In this document: positions 9,174 to 19,568 of the stretch, one piece after another | Position numbering within the stretch: the stretch's first letter is position 1 | How the letters are laid out: each line of letters starts with the position of its first letter | Origin: VAZQ01 sp963841105 | GTDB lineage: Bacteria > Pseudomonadota > Alphaproteobacteria > Rhizobiales > Xanthobacteraceae | Assembly (NCBI GenBank): GCA_963841105.1 | Contig: CAWJCB010000041.1 | Location: 1-64,000 of the forward strand | DNA: 64,000 bases | Direction: 5' to 3' | The notes under the pieces: model-generated | What the model saw: only the letters and a program-made list of their open reading frames with translations | Databases searched by the model: none | Told to the model about the DNA's origin: nothing | Translations under genes and position numbers: made by a program

Positions 9174-11591
9174 TGAGATTCACTCTCGGCTGGCTAAGGG
9201 AGCATCTTGATACCGATGCTCCACTCGCCACGCTGGTCGAGAAGCTCACGATGATCGGGCTCGAAGTTGAGAGGGCGACAGACAGGGCTGAGGCACTCGC
9301 CCCGTTTTCAATCGCCCGCGTGATCTCGGCGGAGCCGCATCCGAATGCCGACCGGCTGCGCGTCTGCACGGTCGATACGGGCCGCGGCGAACCGGTCCAG
9401 GTCGTGTGCGGAGCGCCGAATGCGCGTAGCGGGATGAAAGGTGTTTTCGTGCCGCCAGGCGCCTTCATTCCCGGCAAAAACATAACGCTCGGCGTCGGCA
9501 AGATTTCGCGGCGTTGAGAGTTGCGGAATGCTGGTCTCCGAGATGGAGTTGCAAATTTCCGACGATCACGAGGGCATCATCGAGCTTCCGGATGATGCCC
9601 CAGTCGGAACGAATTACGCGAGCTGGGCCGGTCTTGATGACCCCGTCATCGAGATCAATCTCACTCCGAACCGCGGTGATTGCGCGGGAGTGCGAGGCAT
9701 CGCGCGGGATCTTGCAGCGGCCGAACTGGGCAACTTAAAGGACCTGCCGATTGCAGGGGTCCAGGCAGGTTTTCCTTGCCCGACAAGTGTGACCATCCAG
9801 TTCGGCTCAACCCCATCGTTATGTCCGGCGTTCGGTTTGCGGCTGGTTCGCGGCGTAAAGAACGGCCCATCGCCGCAATGGCTGGCACGCCGTCTCACCG
9901 CGATCGGTTTGCGTCCCATCAACGCGCTGGTTGATATCACCAACTTCCTCACCTTCGACCGCGCGCGGCCGCTGCACGTGTTCGACGCCGCGAAGGTCAA
10001 GGGCAATCTGACCGTTCGCCGCGCGCATGCGGGCGAACGCCTGACTGCCCTCGATGGCACATGCTATGAGCTCGACGAGACCATGTGCGTGATTGCCGAC
10101 GAGCAAGGCGTGGAATTGCTCGCCGGCATCATGGGGGGTGAGACGACGGGATGCTCGCAAGACACCACCGACGTGTTGATCGAATCAGCGCTTTGGGACC
10201 CGACAAACATTGCCCAGACCGGCCGCAAGCTCGGCATCAACTCCGATGCGCGCTACCGGTTCGAACGCGGAGTTGATCCCGCCTTTATGCTGCCCGGGCT
10301 TGAGCTCGCCACGAGCATGGTGCTCGATATGTGCGGCGGGGAAGCCTCCGAGATCACAGTGGCCGGCAGCGTAAAAGTCCCCGAACGCAGCATCGACTTT
10401 CCCCTTACTGAGGTGGCGCGGCTCACCGGCCTTGACCTTGACCCTGCCGAGATCGTGCAGGTTCTCGGCAGACTCGGATTCTCGGTAGTCGTGCACGACC
10501 GAAATCTGCGGATCGCAGTGCCATCGTGGCGCGCAGACATCCACGGCAAAGCCGACATCGTCGAAGAGGTTGTACGCATCATCGGGGTTGGTCGTGTCCC
10601 GGCGACACCGTTTGAGCGCGGCGAAGCGCCGCGCAAACCGGTCCTCACCTCCTTCCAAGTGCGCCGGCGAAAGGCTGCGCGGGCGCTTGCGGTCCGCGGC
10701 ATGCTTGAAGCAGTGACATGGTCGTTCATTGCCCGAGATCAGGCGCAACTGTTTGGCGGCGGGAGCCCCGAATTGGCGCTGCGCAACCCGATCGCCTCCG
10801 ATCTCTCGGACATGCGACCAAGCCTTCTTCCTGGGCTGACGAAAGCCGCACAGAAAAATGCCGATCGCGGATTCCCGGATGTCGCTCTGTTCGAAGTGGG
10901 ACAGATTTTCCGGGGCGACCGGCCGGAAAACCAGCTTACCGCTGCTGCCGGCGTCCGCACACGGCTTGCAAAAGGAAGCGGCGGCGACCGCCATTGGTCC
11001 GGGCCAGCGGTCGAAACGGATGTATTCGATGCCAAAGCCGACGCGCTGGCTGTTCTCGCAGCCGCCGGAGCGCCCGTGCAGGCGCTGCAGGTCGTTGCAG
11101 GAGCCCCCGCCTGGTTTCATCCTGGCCGCAGCGGCGCAATTCAAATAGGCCCGCAGAACGTGCTTGGTCATTTCGGCGAGTTGCATCCCCGCGCGATCGA
11201 GGCGCTGGATGCGCAGGGACCCGTGGTGGGCTTCGAAATTATCTTGGAGAACATTCCCGAGACCAGGACGAAGGCTACGCGCGCAAAACCGCCACTCGAG
11301 CTCTCTTCGTTGCAGCCCGTGGAACGCGACTTTGCGTTCGTTGTTGACCGGTCAATTCCGGCGAGCGACATTGTCCGCGCGACCCAGGGCGCGGATCGCA
11401 AACTCATCAGCAAAGTCACCGTGTTCGATGTCTACGAAGGAAAAGGCGTCGACGCCGGCAAGAAATCCATCGGTATCTCGGTGACACTACAGCCTCGCGA
11501 GAGGACCATGACCGACCAGGAAATCGAGTTGATCGCCGGCAAGATCGTGGCCGAGGTCGGCAAGCGGACTGGCGCGATGCTGCGCACTTGA
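9170..11591 (+). CDS. pheT: Phenylalanine-tRNA ligase beta subunit (one frame error)
   Basis: Beta subunit with an N-terminal tRNA-binding (OB) domain, B3/B4 editing domain, B5 and a C-terminal anticodon-binding FDX-ACB domain (ending in TDQEIELIAGKIVAEVGKRTG). The first 111 residues end GVGKISRR-stop, while the rest of the protein resumes in another frame at GVESCGMLVSEMEL. Removing one T at 9504-9506 gives GVGKIRGVESCGMLVSEMEL and a full 806-aa protein, the normal length. PheT is essential in bacteria, so a real frameshift is unlikely. Start ATG 9170 overlaps the pheS stop; ATG 9173 is the alternative. Confidence 0.96.
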
Positions 11592-11637
11592 AGCATTGAT
11601 CCCGAAGGGCGGGTGCGGCTTTCGGAAAAAGAATCGT
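11592..11637. repeat. Degenerate copy of the GATCATGCTC palindromic repeat
   Basis: AGCATTGATCCCGAAGG...GCGGCTTTCGGAAAAAGAATCGTG resembles the element at 15589-15638 with several mismatches and no perfect outer arms. It follows the pheT stop directly, so it may form the 3' end structure of the operon. Confidence 0.45.
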
Positions 11638-11683
11638 GAAGAAGCAGCGCAGCCTCTGCTTCCTCTCCCGTCGAGACCTCGCC

Positions 11684-13030
11684 TTATCCACGCCGTCCGC
11701 CAAAGAGCTTGAGGGCGGAATCCGCCGCGCGCTCACCCGATTCCCACGCACCGCCGAGCGTGCCCCAGAGCGTCTCGTGCACGGCCTCACCCGCAAAGAA
11801 GATGCGGTCGCGGAAGGGCTCCATCATCACCTTGCGCGCCGACTGCCCCCCTGGCGCTGCGGCGGACGCCGCGCCGAGCACCCAGGGCTCCTGGTTCCAC
11901 CGGGTGGCGTGGTGGCGCTTGATGCCGCTCCTGATGTCGGTACCGTAGAGGCCGACGAGCCAACTCACGGCAAAATCGACCATCGCCGCCTGACCTTTGG
12001 CGGCGAGGTCTCGACCAAAGCTCCCAGCCACGTCGATGATGCAGACGGTGGAGCCGTAGACGTTCGCAAAGATCGCCGCCGTTTGCCTATTCTCGCTTTT
12101 CTCCAACACGAGCTCATCGGCGCGCAGCCCAAGAGGATTTCCCGTCAGCTCCACGGCAATATGATCGTGGCTGCCCAGCTTGAGCTTGTTGGCTGCGTCG
12201 AGGTGACGTTTGGGCATGTCGAATTTGATCTTGCCGGAAACGAGCACATTGGTCGAAGCCGTGATAATGGCGGCCGGTGCCCGGAGCTGACCTTTCGGCG
12301 TTTCGACTTCCACGACAGAACGGCCCCAGTCTATGCGAGTGACCGGCGTCGCGGTCTGAGCGCCGGCGGGCGCGAGCCTGGCGAGCAGCGCGCCCAATCC
12401 TTGACGGCAGAATGCCCCATTGTCGCGTTCCGACGAGCGTGCGAGATCAACTGCCGAGACTTCGGTGAGGTCCTTCCCGCAGCTGTAGGCGCCCAAAAAG
12501 AAATCGATCGTGGGCCGCCATTCGCCGATATCCTTAGGCAGCACCTGTGCGCATGCAACGTCGCTCTTGCGCGCCGCATCGGTAATCGCAGTGTTCGCGC
12601 GAACCAGGCTCGCCAGGAAATCTTCCATCTCTCCTTCGCGCGCGTAGCGCCGGCCGATCCGCATCCGCTGTCCGGGAGGGGCGAGATAAAGATCGAACCC
12701 TGTCTGCGCCGCGAGCTTGGCAACCGGGCTGTTGTCGGCCAGGTAAATCCAATGAGCGCCCCTATCAAAGGGAACGCCGAAGGTCGTGGTGTCCGTAATG
12801 CATCGTCCGCCGATCTCGTTCGCAGCCTCGAGGAGAGCAAAGCGCCGGCCAGCCGCGGCAAGTCGCCGCGCCGCGGCAATTCCAGCAGCGCCGGCGCCCA
12901 CGATGATCACATCCACATTGCCGGAGCGCGGCACTTCCTGGGGAGTTGATCGGCGCGGCGCCGCCCAGCTCGGTTGCGCTGCCACCGCGCCGCAGCCGGC
13001 AAGAAAAGATCGGCGGCTCCAGCGTGGCAT
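11684..13030 (-). CDS. FAD-dependent amine oxidase family protein, Tat-exported
   Basis: 448-aa flavoprotein. A twin-arginine signal (WSRRSFLAGCGAVAA) opens the protein, followed by the dinucleotide-binding motif VGAGAAGIAAARRLAAAGRR and the flavin monoamine oxidase segment EAANEIGGRC. The C-terminus has the FAD-binding part IFFAGEAVHETLWGTLGGAWESG typical of MAO/polyamine oxidases. Start at 13030 (MPRWSRRSFL) is preferred, since it places the RR motif at the N-terminus; the frame is open further upstream. Substrate amine unknown; probably periplasmic. Divergent from the EI24 gene. Confidence 0.88.
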   Translation of the reverse strand: MPRWSRRSFLAGCGAVAAQPSWAAPRRSTPQEVPRSGNVDVIIVGAGAAGIAAARRLAAAGRRFALLEAANEIGGRCITDTTTFGVPFDRGAHWIYLADNSPVAKLAAQTGFDLYLAPPGQRMRIGRRYAREGEMEDFLASLVRANTAITDAARKSDVACAQVLPKDIGEWRPTIDFFLGAYSCGKDLTEVSAVDLARSSERDNGAFCRQGLGALLARLAPAGAQTATPVTRIDWGRSVVEVETPKGQLRAPAAIITASTNVLVSGKIKFDMPKRHLDAANKLKLGSHDHIAVELTGNPLGLRADELVLEKSENRQTAAIFANVYGSTVCIIDVAGSFGRDLAAKGQAAMVDFAVSWLVGLYGTDIRSGIKRHHATRWNQEPWVLGAASAAAPGGQSARKVMMEPFRDRIFFAGEAVHETLWGTLGGAWESGERAADSALKLFGGRRG

Positions 13031-13197
13031 CGTTAGGGATCTCCATTCGTTGCGAGAGGGCTGACATGAACCGGGCATGTCATCGCGGCATCTGCCATAT
13101 CCGGAGGAGAGCCCGTGTTCAACGGTAATTGGGCTTCGCTGTGGCGGCAGGACTCCAAGGTGAGCCAAACGACGAGCAGAGATTTCGGAGGATTGCA

Positions 13198-13959
13198 ATG
13201 CTCCATGCCGTGATCAGGGCGCTCGGCCAGATGTTGTCGCCCGAGTTTCGTGCGGTGCTGCTTAAATCTATAGGGCTCGCCCTCGTCCTCATCGTGCTCG
13301 CCGGGATCGCGCTCCACCGAATCTTGTTATGGCTCGCTAACCTTGGTGAAAGCTGGGCCGAATTCATGCTTGGCTCGACAGCGCACATACCTCTCGCGCT
13401 GCTGGCATGGATACTCTCGTTAGCAGCGGGGCTCGGAATCATTATTGGATCCGTATTCCTGATGCCCGCGGTTTCCGCGCTCGTCGGCAGCTTTTTCGTT
13501 GACGACATTGCTTTCGCAGTCGAGCGGCGACACTATCCCGATGAACCCGTTGGAATGCCCCTTCCGTTCTTGCGCGCGATGCTTGAAGGGGCAAAGACTG
13601 CCCTGATTGCTGTCATTGTCTATGTGATTGCGGTACCCGCGCTTTTCTTTGCTGGAATCGGCGCCGTCATCTTCTTTGTGGCCACCGCCTATCTGCTCGG
13701 GCGCCAATATTTCGAGCTCGCGGCTATGCGGTACCGCTCCACTGATGCGGCCAAGGCATTGCGCAAAAAACACCAAAGCGAGGTTTTCCTTGCCGGGCTG
13801 TTCATTGCCGCCTTTGTCTCCATCCCAATCGTCAGTCTCGCCACGCCGTTGTTTGCGATGGCGCTGATGGTCCACATGCACAAACGCACCATGGTCGGTG
13901 GCAAGCCGCTGCTCGAAGACGCGTCGTTGCCTCGTGATAAACGCGTTGATCGACTATAG
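13198..13959 (+). CDS. EI24/CysZ-like membrane protein
   Basis: 253-aa integral membrane protein with about five hydrophobic segments (for example SIGLALVLIVLAGIALHRILL and a later one around YVIAVPALFFAGIGAVIFF). It shows the EI24-domain pattern, including GRQYFELAAMRYRS after the membrane segments. The family contains the sulfate transporter CysZ, but no cysteine-pathway gene is near, so function is open. Start ATG 13198 follows GGAGGATTGC. Its last six bases CTATAG are also the last six bases of the convergent DUF4403 gene. Confidence 0.8.
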   Translation: MLHAVIRALGQMLSPEFRAVLLKSIGLALVLIVLAGIALHRILLWLANLGESWAEFMLGSTAHIPLALLAWILSLAAGLGIIIGSVFLMPAVSALVGSFFVDDIAFAVERRHYPDEPVGMPLPFLRAMLEGAKTALIAVIVYVIAVPALFFAGIGAVIFFVATAYLLGRQYFELAAMRYRSTDAAKALRKKHQSEVFLAGLFIAAFVSIPIVSLATPLFAMALMVHMHKRTMVGGKPLLEDASLPRDKRVDRL

Positions 13960-15568
13960 GTCGTCGAGCCTGCTGACCGCGACGCGCACGGTGCCGTCAG
14001 CTTCGGCAATGACGCGCAGCGTCTTCTCGTCGAACTCCAGGCCCACGAGCCGGAGATCGACGACTTCAGCATCTACCTGAATGCTGTCGGTGCGCTTACG
14101 GAAATCGGCCACCGCCGCAGCGATGCTCTTGCGCGCATTTTCCGCCAGCGGGACCAAGTTCGACGACGGCGTTTTCCGCCAACGCCCGTTCGAGATAGGG
14201 GATCGCCGAACGGGCCGCTGCGCCCAGCATTCCGAAGGCGGCCGCAGATTCCACGTCGAGCGCCACATCGTTGAGCCGCAGCATCTGCCGCGCCGGATCG
14301 AGCACCGGCCGACCCCACACGTGAATGGTCGCATCGGCGCCGAAGCCGAACCAGGTCTTGGTCTCGTTTGCTCTCACCCCCACTGAGATCAGCAGCCGAT
14401 CCCCGGAGGCCGCCATTTTCACGCTCTTTATCGTTGCGGTGAATGCGCTGCTCTGGTCCTCGGGGAAAGTCTTGCCCTTGAGCTCGGTTTCGATGAGCCG
14501 GTTCACCTCGGTAAAAGGAATGTCGATCGGCACGGCGATATTGACCCGGCCCTTCTCCGTCTGCTGGACGATTTCCAGCTGTTCCGGAAACGGACAATCG
14601 GGCTTGGTCTCGTTCGGCACAATGCGGGTATCCGACTGCACGCCTATGGTCAGCCTGAGTGTCGCCTGCTCCACGCGTGGATTTGCGGCGAAGGCGCGCG
14701 TCGGTCGAACCTCGAGCCATAGATTTGGCATGTCCGGGCCAGCAGCGCCGAGCGGCACCGAACGACACATCTTCGCCCATTCCTCCCGCGCTCCCGCTTC
14801 GAGGAAAGGATCCTGGCGCAGCCAGGTCTCCAACGACGAAATCTGCTCGTCGATTGTGCGCTCGAGCAGCGGTTTCACTTCGTCCGGCACGCTCAAATTC
14901 ATTCCGAACAGCGAGAGCGAGGCGTCGGAAATAGTCAGTTGCGACGTGAGATTGGGCTCCAATCGCCACTGCGGCAGCAGCGTTGGGCGCGCCATCAAGG
15001 TGGCGCTACCGCGGATATTGGCGCTCTGCTCGAGCTTGCGCTCCGGCTGGCTCTGCTCGGCCTGGTTCTGCCCTTGGTTCTGCCCTTGGTTCTGCCGGCG
15101 GGAGGGTGCCGAACCTCCGCCAAACAAGCTGCCGATGAAATCCGACAACTCGCCGGGCGAGCCAAGCGTGCCGCCGGCGGAGCCGCTCAGCTCGCCTGTG
15201 GCACGCATGCTTCCGGACAGCGTGGTCGATATGGCCAAGCCCTCGGGCCGTCCAGCGACCGAGAATGGCCCGCGCGCCACTGACCAGCCGAGATCGAGCG
15301 TGCCCACGAAAGGTAGCGCGGGAATATCCGGCTTCGCCGAAAACTCTGGTGGCGCCGTGCGTTCCAACGCGTCGCGAATGGCGCTGAGAGCAATATCGAT
15401 GGGCGTGATGACAGTCGAGCTGCGCGTTATTGGTGCAAGCGGTGGCACTGCCACCAGCGTCGGACGCCGGTCGGTCACGCCCCACCATTTCAGTGCCCAG
15501 GCTGCGCCTGCAATCGCAACGATGCCAACCGCCGCGCCAATGCCGATCTTACGCCAATGCGACTGCAT
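13954..15568 (-). CDS. DUF4403 family protein (one frame error)
   Basis: Predicted 537-aa envelope protein with a single N-terminal membrane anchor (IGAAVGIVAIAGAAWALKWW) and a large beta-rich region, matching the DUF4403 style: a Gln/Asn-rich low-complexity insert (NQGQNQGQNQ), then repeated TULIP-like halves. Function is not known. The frame ends falsely after NAVVEL; one extra base at 14155-14158 must be removed to continue VPLAENARKSIAAAVADFR...VSRLDDL. Start ATG at 15568 (MQSHWRKIG) is chosen because the extra upstream frame runs into the palindromic repeat at 15589-15638. Confidence 0.8.
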
Positions 15569-15588
15569 GCTCTCAATCCCTGTGCGTA

Positions 15589-15638
15589 GAGCATGATCCC
15601 GAAAAGTGGGCACCGGTTTTCGGAAAAGATCATGCTCC
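15589..15638. repeat. Palindromic repeat, GAGCATGATC family
   Basis: GAGCATGATCCCGAAAAG...CCGGTTTTCGGAAAAGATCATGCTC: arms GAGCATGATC and GATCATGCTC are exact complements, with an inner CCGAAAA/TTTTCGG pair. It sits between the start of the DUF4403 gene and the end of nth on the same strand. Confidence 0.85.
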
Positions 15639-15695
15639 AACGAATTTAACGTCGCATTGTAGCGCAGGAATGCGGTCGTGTCCGCCCAGTGTCCC

Positions 15696-16514
15696 TTACG
15701 GAGCGACTGTCTCAGAAGCGACTATCTTGCCCGGCCATTTGCAGAGATCAGCGATCAAGCACTGCTCGCAAAGGGGACGCCGCGCCACACAGACGTACCG
15801 CCCGTGCAGAATAAGCCAATGGTGGGCATGGCGCTTGTATCTGTCAGGCACGATGGCATCGAGCTTCGTCTCGACTTCGAACGGCGTCTTTCCAACTGCG
15901 AGACCGGTACGATTCCCCACGCGGAAGATATGCGTATCTACTGCGATGGTCGGTTCGCCGAAGGCAATATTGAGAACGACGTTCGCAGTCTTGCGACCAA
16001 CGCCAGGCAAGGCTTCAAGCGCCTCGCGACTGTGCGGCACGCGACCACTGTGTCGCTCAAGCAGGATACTCGACAGCGCGACGATATTCCTCGCCTTGGT
16101 CCGGAAAAGGCCAATGGTTCTTATCAAGTCCCGAACGCGCTCCTCTCCAAGCGCGACCATTTTCGCCGGGGTGTCTGCTTCGGCGAAAAGGGCCGGGGTT
16201 GCTTTGTTTACTCCCGCATCGGTCGCCTGCGCCGAAAGAACCACTGCAATCAATAGCGTGAAAGGATTGATGTGGGCGAGCTCGCCCTTCGGGGCCGGCT
16301 CGGCCGCGTGAAAACGCCGGAACGCCTCCTCGATCTCGGCAGTTGTCCATTGCGGCATTTCTCCTGCGGCGGCTTTCTCGTCGGCCACCAGACGCTCATT
16401 GCCGGGTTTGAGCTTTACCGACTTGCTGCGGGCCGTGCGGCCGGCCACCCTCGACCCGGGCTGTGAGTTGCGTGTCGATCTGCCAACACCAGCACGCTCT
16501 GTCTTGCGGGGCAT
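15696..16514 (-). CDS. nth: Endonuclease III
   Basis: 272-aa bifunctional DNA glycosylase/AP lyase for oxidised pyrimidines. The helix-hairpin-helix LPGVGRKTANVV contains the catalytic Lys; the catalytic Asp is in VDTHIFRVGNR. The 4Fe-4S cluster ligands follow the C-x6-C-x2-C-x5-C spacing in CVARRPLCEQCLIADLC. About 60 extra N-terminal residues, rich in Arg/Lys/Ser, precede the conserved domain; an internal start such as the Met in GEMPQWTTAEIEE is possible. Confidence 0.95.
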   Translation of the reverse strand: MPRKTERAGVGRSTRNSQPGSRVAGRTARSKSVKLKPGNERLVADEKAAAGEMPQWTTAEIEEAFRRFHAAEPAPKGELAHINPFTLLIAVVLSAQATDAGVNKATPALFAEADTPAKMVALGEERVRDLIRTIGLFRTKARNIVALSSILLERHSGRVPHSREALEALPGVGRKTANVVLNIAFGEPTIAVDTHIFRVGNRTGLAVGKTPFEVETKLDAIVPDRYKRHAHHWLILHGRYVCVARRPLCEQCLIADLCKWPGKIVASETVAP

Positions 16515-16526
16515 GGTTTCCGTATA

Positions 16527-17048
16527 GTGAGCAACATGGCATCAGACAACGATCCGGCAACCGAACCGAATATCTTTTCCGCGGTGCTCACCCCGCATAG
16601 ATCGCTTAGCCCTGCTGGATTCGTGTATCTGATGGCGATAGCGGGCGGGATCAGCTTCATTACCGGGATGGTGTTCCTTCTGGCCGGCGCATGGCCTGTC
16701 TTCGGCTTCTGCGGGCTGGACGTGCTGCTGTTGTATTGGGCATTCCAGGTGAGTTATCGCCGCGCAAGAGCTTTCGAGCAGGTGACCATGACCAGCTCAG
16801 AGCTCACCGTGCGGCAAGTCAGTCATCGCGGCCGTGTGCGCGAATGGACGCTCAATCCGCTATGGGTGCGGCTTGACCGCGTGGTGCACGCTGAGTTCGG
16901 CATCGAACGCCTATTCCTGGTCTCGCATGGCCGGCGTTTGGCCATTGCCGTATTTCTGAGTCCACAGGAGAAGGAGAGCTTTGCAGTTGCGCTCTCCTCG
17001 GCGCTCGCCGAGGCAAGACGCGGGCCTACTCGCACCCAACTCCGCTAG
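16527..17048 (+). CDS. DUF2244 domain-containing membrane protein
   Basis: 173-aa protein with two adjacent membrane segments (YLMAIAGGISFITGMVFLLAG and WPVFGFCGLDVLLLYWAF) and a C-terminal cytoplasmic part ending LSPQEKESFAVALSSAL, as in alphaproteobacterial DUF2244 proteins. Function unknown. The start is either GTG 16527 or ATG 16536. It is divergent from nth with a 12-base gap, which suggests shared promoter space. Confidence 0.85.
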   Translation: MSNMASDNDPATEPNIFSAVLTPHRSLSPAGFVYLMAIAGGISFITGMVFLLAGAWPVFGFCGLDVLLLYWAFQVSYRRARAFEQVTMTSSELTVRQVSHRGRVREWTLNPLWVRLDRVVHAEFGIERLFLVSHGRRLAIAVFLSPQEKESFAVALSSALAEARRGPTRTQLR

Positions 17049-17091
17049 CGAGAGGACAGCAGCGTCGTCTGCCGAGCGCACAGCACAAGAA

Positions 17092-17715
17092 TCAAGCCGC
17101 AAGATTGACCTTTTCCGCGACGGTGGAATCGAAGTTGAGCCGATAGACGAGCGGAATGCCCGTGCCGATTTCGCGCTTAAGGATATCGGTGGTGGAGAGG
17201 TGCTCGAGCACCATGACGAGTGCGCGCAGCGAATTCCCGTGCGCGGCAACGAGCACGCGCTTTTCCTGGAGAACTGACGGCAGAATCTTCTGGATATAAT
17301 ATGGAAGCACGCGCGCAGCCGTGTCTCTTAGGCTCTCGCCGCCGGGTGGCGCGACGTCATACGACCGGCGCCATAGATGCACCTGCTCCGTACCCCATTT
17401 CGCCCTCGCATCGTCCTTGTTGAGGCCGGACAGTTCTCCGTAGTCCCTCTCGTTGAGCGCCGCGTCCCGGAACACAGGGATATCACTTTGTCCCAGCTCA
17501 TCGAGAATGAGATCTAGCGACCGCTGGGCGCGGACCAGCGCCGAGGTGAACCCAACATCGAACGAGAGATTTTGCGCCTTGAGCTTGCGACCGGCGCTGC
17601 GTGCCTCGGCGACGCCGTTTTCCGAGAGATCGATGTCTCTCCAGCCCGTGAAAAGATTCTTGCGATTCCATTCACTCTCGCCGTGACGCACCAGGACGAG
17701 GACGCGCGCGCTCAT
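17092..17715 (-). CDS. gpmA: 2,3-bisphosphoglycerate-dependent phosphoglycerate mutase
   Basis: 207-aa histidine phosphatase-fold enzyme interconverting 2- and 3-phosphoglycerate in glycolysis/gluconeogenesis. The phosphohistidine motif LVRHGESEWNRKNLFTGW is at residues 7-24, the acid motif in ALNERDYGELSG, and the second catalytic His in VAAHGNSLRALV. Its short length is typical of the alphaproteobacterial form. Lies 21 bp downstream of dapB on the same strand, so the two are probably co-transcribed. Confidence 0.96.
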   Translation of the reverse strand: MSARVLVLVRHGESEWNRKNLFTGWRDIDLSENGVAEARSAGRKLKAQNLSFDVGFTSALVRAQRSLDLILDELGQSDIPVFRDAALNERDYGELSGLNKDDARAKWGTEQVHLWRRSYDVAPPGGESLRDTAARVLPYYIQKILPSVLQEKRVLVAAHGNSLRALVMVLEHLSTTDILKREIGTGIPLVYRLNFDSTVAEKVNLAA

Positions 17716-17736
17716 TATCTTGATTCCCTTATGGTG

Positions 17737-18552
17737 TCAGACATCATGCAACCCGAGAACATCCGCCATAGAATAGAGTCCCGGCTTGCGCTCGCGCGCC
17801 CACAGAGCGGCGCGCACGGCACCACGTGCGAAGATCATCCGGTCCTCTGCCCTGTGAACGAGCTCTATGCGTTCGGCTGGTCCGGCAAAGATCACCGTGT
17901 GCTCACCCACTACCGAGCCGCCGCGTAATGATGCAAACCCGATATCTCCGGGGCGGCGCGCACCCGTATGCCCGTCTCGGCCGCGCACGCAATGCTGGGC
18001 AAGGTTGACTGCGCGGCCGTCCGCGGCCGCCTGCCCAAGCATGAGCGCCGTGCCGGAAGGCGCATCCACTTTTTTGTTATGGTGCATTTCGAGGATCTCG
18101 ATATCGAATTCCTGATCGAGGGTCGCCGCTACACGTCGCACCAGCGCTTCGAGGAGATTGACTCCCATGCTCATATTGCCGGACTTGACAATCACGGCCC
18201 CCTTGCTTGCTGCCGCGAGCAGGTTCTCGTGTTCGCCGGAAAGCCCGGTTGTCCCGATCACGTGCACCATCCCCCGGCGAGACGTGAGCTCGGCAAGGGC
18301 AACTGTGGCGGCGGGTATCGTGAAATCGAGTAAGCCCTCGGCCCCCGCAAGAAGCGGCTCGACATTGCTGGCGACCTGCACTCCGTTCTTGCCGAGCCCG
18401 GCGAGCTCGCCCGCATCTCGGCCAATCACCGCGGATCCAGCCGCGTCCACGGCGCCGACCAAGGCCACACCCCGGCTGGCGGCAATTGCATGAATGAGCG
18501 TGCGTCCCATGCGCCCGCCCGCCCCAGCTACAACGAGGCGCATGTCTGACAT
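17737..18552 (-). CDS. dapB: 4-hydroxy-tetrahydrodipicolinate reductase
   Basis: 271-aa NAD(P)H-dependent reductase of the diaminopimelate/lysine pathway. N-terminal nucleotide motif VAGAGGRMGRTL; substrate/catalytic motif EMHHNKKVDAPSGTAL. ATG 18552 (MSDMRLVVAG) is preceded by GGGAGAG 5 bases upstream, so it is preferred over the longer frame. First gene of a dapB-gpmA unit. Confidence 0.97.
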   Translation of the reverse strand: MSDMRLVVAGAGGRMGRTLIHAIAASRGVALVGAVDAAGSAVIGRDAGELAGLGKNGVQVASNVEPLLAGAEGLLDFTIPAATVALAELTSRRGMVHVIGTTGLSGEHENLLAAASKGAVIVKSGNMSMGVNLLEALVRRVAATLDQEFDIEILEMHHNKKVDAPSGTALMLGQAAADGRAVNLAQHCVRGRDGHTGARRPGDIGFASLRGGSVVGEHTVIFAGPAERIELVHRAEDRMIFARGAVRAALWARERKPGLYSMADVLGLHDV

Positions 18553-18741
18553 GATTCTCTCCCGCAAGGCCGAGCGGATATAACGGCGGGACCAGCTGAA
18601 TGAAAGTCTGACGCTTTCAAGTCGCGGCGCTTCCAGCTCAGAATTTCTGGTTGTTAGGATTCCTGGACCGGATTAACTAACTGGGTTCCTCCGAGAAGGG
18701 CATGTACGGCCGCATTCTTGTCCTGATCAGGAGAATTGAAG

Positions 18742-19395
18742 ATGCAGCTTCCCGTTCTCCGGCTTTATGAAGACATTCTTTCATCCGGCACCGCGAAGGT
18801 GCTGCCGGCACTGCCCCGAATGATATTTGTGCTGCACGGGGAAGTCATGACCGCCGAACAGAGCTTGACGGACGGACAGACGTGGCATGGCGAGGAGTCC
18901 CTGAGCCTGCAAGCCGGCAACCGCGGTGCCAGCGTTTGGCGCTGGGAGCTCGATGTTGCATCCGGGAATGTGACGGAGCAGATGCTGCCCGGTGTGCGCA
19001 GTCAGCAAAAGCTCTCCGCCCCTCTCTCCGCGTTGCCGCAAGGCGAGCTACTTCTGCGTGGTGACAGCGTCGCGTTTCCTGCCGGAGGCTGTGCATACCT
19101 TCACAGGCACCAGGGACCAGGTATCCGTTGCCTGATCGAAGGCGGCATTCGCATCGACACGCAGGGAACGTCTACATCCTATGGTCCCGGCGGTGCATGG
19201 TACGAGAGCGGGCCCGAGCCCGTGTTTGCGCAGGCATCGTCCAGTCGATCATGTCGCTTCATCCGAGTGATGATCCTGCCGCGGGGCCTGCTGGGCAAGA
19301 GCTCGATCCAATACGTCAATGACGAGGACAGAAGCAAACCACGCGTTCAGCAATACAAGCTCTTTGCGGACGCACCCATCGCCCGGCCCGGCTGA
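18742..19395 (+). CDS. Cupin-like hypothetical protein
   Basis: 217-aa soluble protein without signal or membrane segment. A jelly-roll pattern is suggested by GGCAYLHRHQGPGIRCLIEGGIRI, with a His-x-His pair that could bind metal and a second beta region SYGPGGAWYESGPEPVF. AGGAG at 18729-18733 lies 8 bases before ATG 18742; a TTG at 18736 is less likely. I do not recognise a specific family. It stands alone between dapB (divergent) and tRNA-Thr. Confidence 0.7.
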   Translation: MQLPVLRLYEDILSSGTAKVLPALPRMIFVLHGEVMTAEQSLTDGQTWHGEESLSLQAGNRGASVWRWELDVASGNVTEQMLPGVRSQQKLSAPLSALPQGELLLRGDSVAFPAGGCAYLHRHQGPGIRCLIEGGIRIDTQGTSTSYGPGGAWYESGPEPVFAQASSSRSCRFIRVMILPRGLLGKSSIQYVNDEDRSKPRVQQYKLFADAPIARPG

Positions 19396-19492
19396 CCCAT
19401 CGGCATCAACCGATAAGAGCCTTGCAGAAAGTCGCGTTATTGATGCTCGACCCATCGACAGGTCACTCGGGACGAGTAGCAAATGAAAGCAG

Positions 19493-19568
19493 TGGTGCCG
19501 CAAGAGGGATTCGAACCCCCGACCCCATCATTACGAATGATGTGCTCTACCGGCTGAGCTATTGCGGC
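19493..19568 (-). tRNA. tRNA-Thr (anticodon CGT)
   Basis: The reverse complement gives acceptor arms GCCGCAA/TTGCGGC, D-arm GCTCAGCCGGTAGAGC, anticodon stem ATCAT/ATGAT around loop TCGTA with anticodon CGT (reads ACG), and T-arm GGGGGTTCGAATCCC. The encoded 3' end is ACCA. 76 bases, complete. It lies just downstream of the mbtH/NRPS operon. Confidence 0.95.

Noticed and set aside
19493..19568. tRNA-Thr as the attachment site of an NRPS island
   Set aside because: The NRPS lies on the 5' side of the tRNA, no repeated tRNA end was seen, and there is no integrase or transposase.
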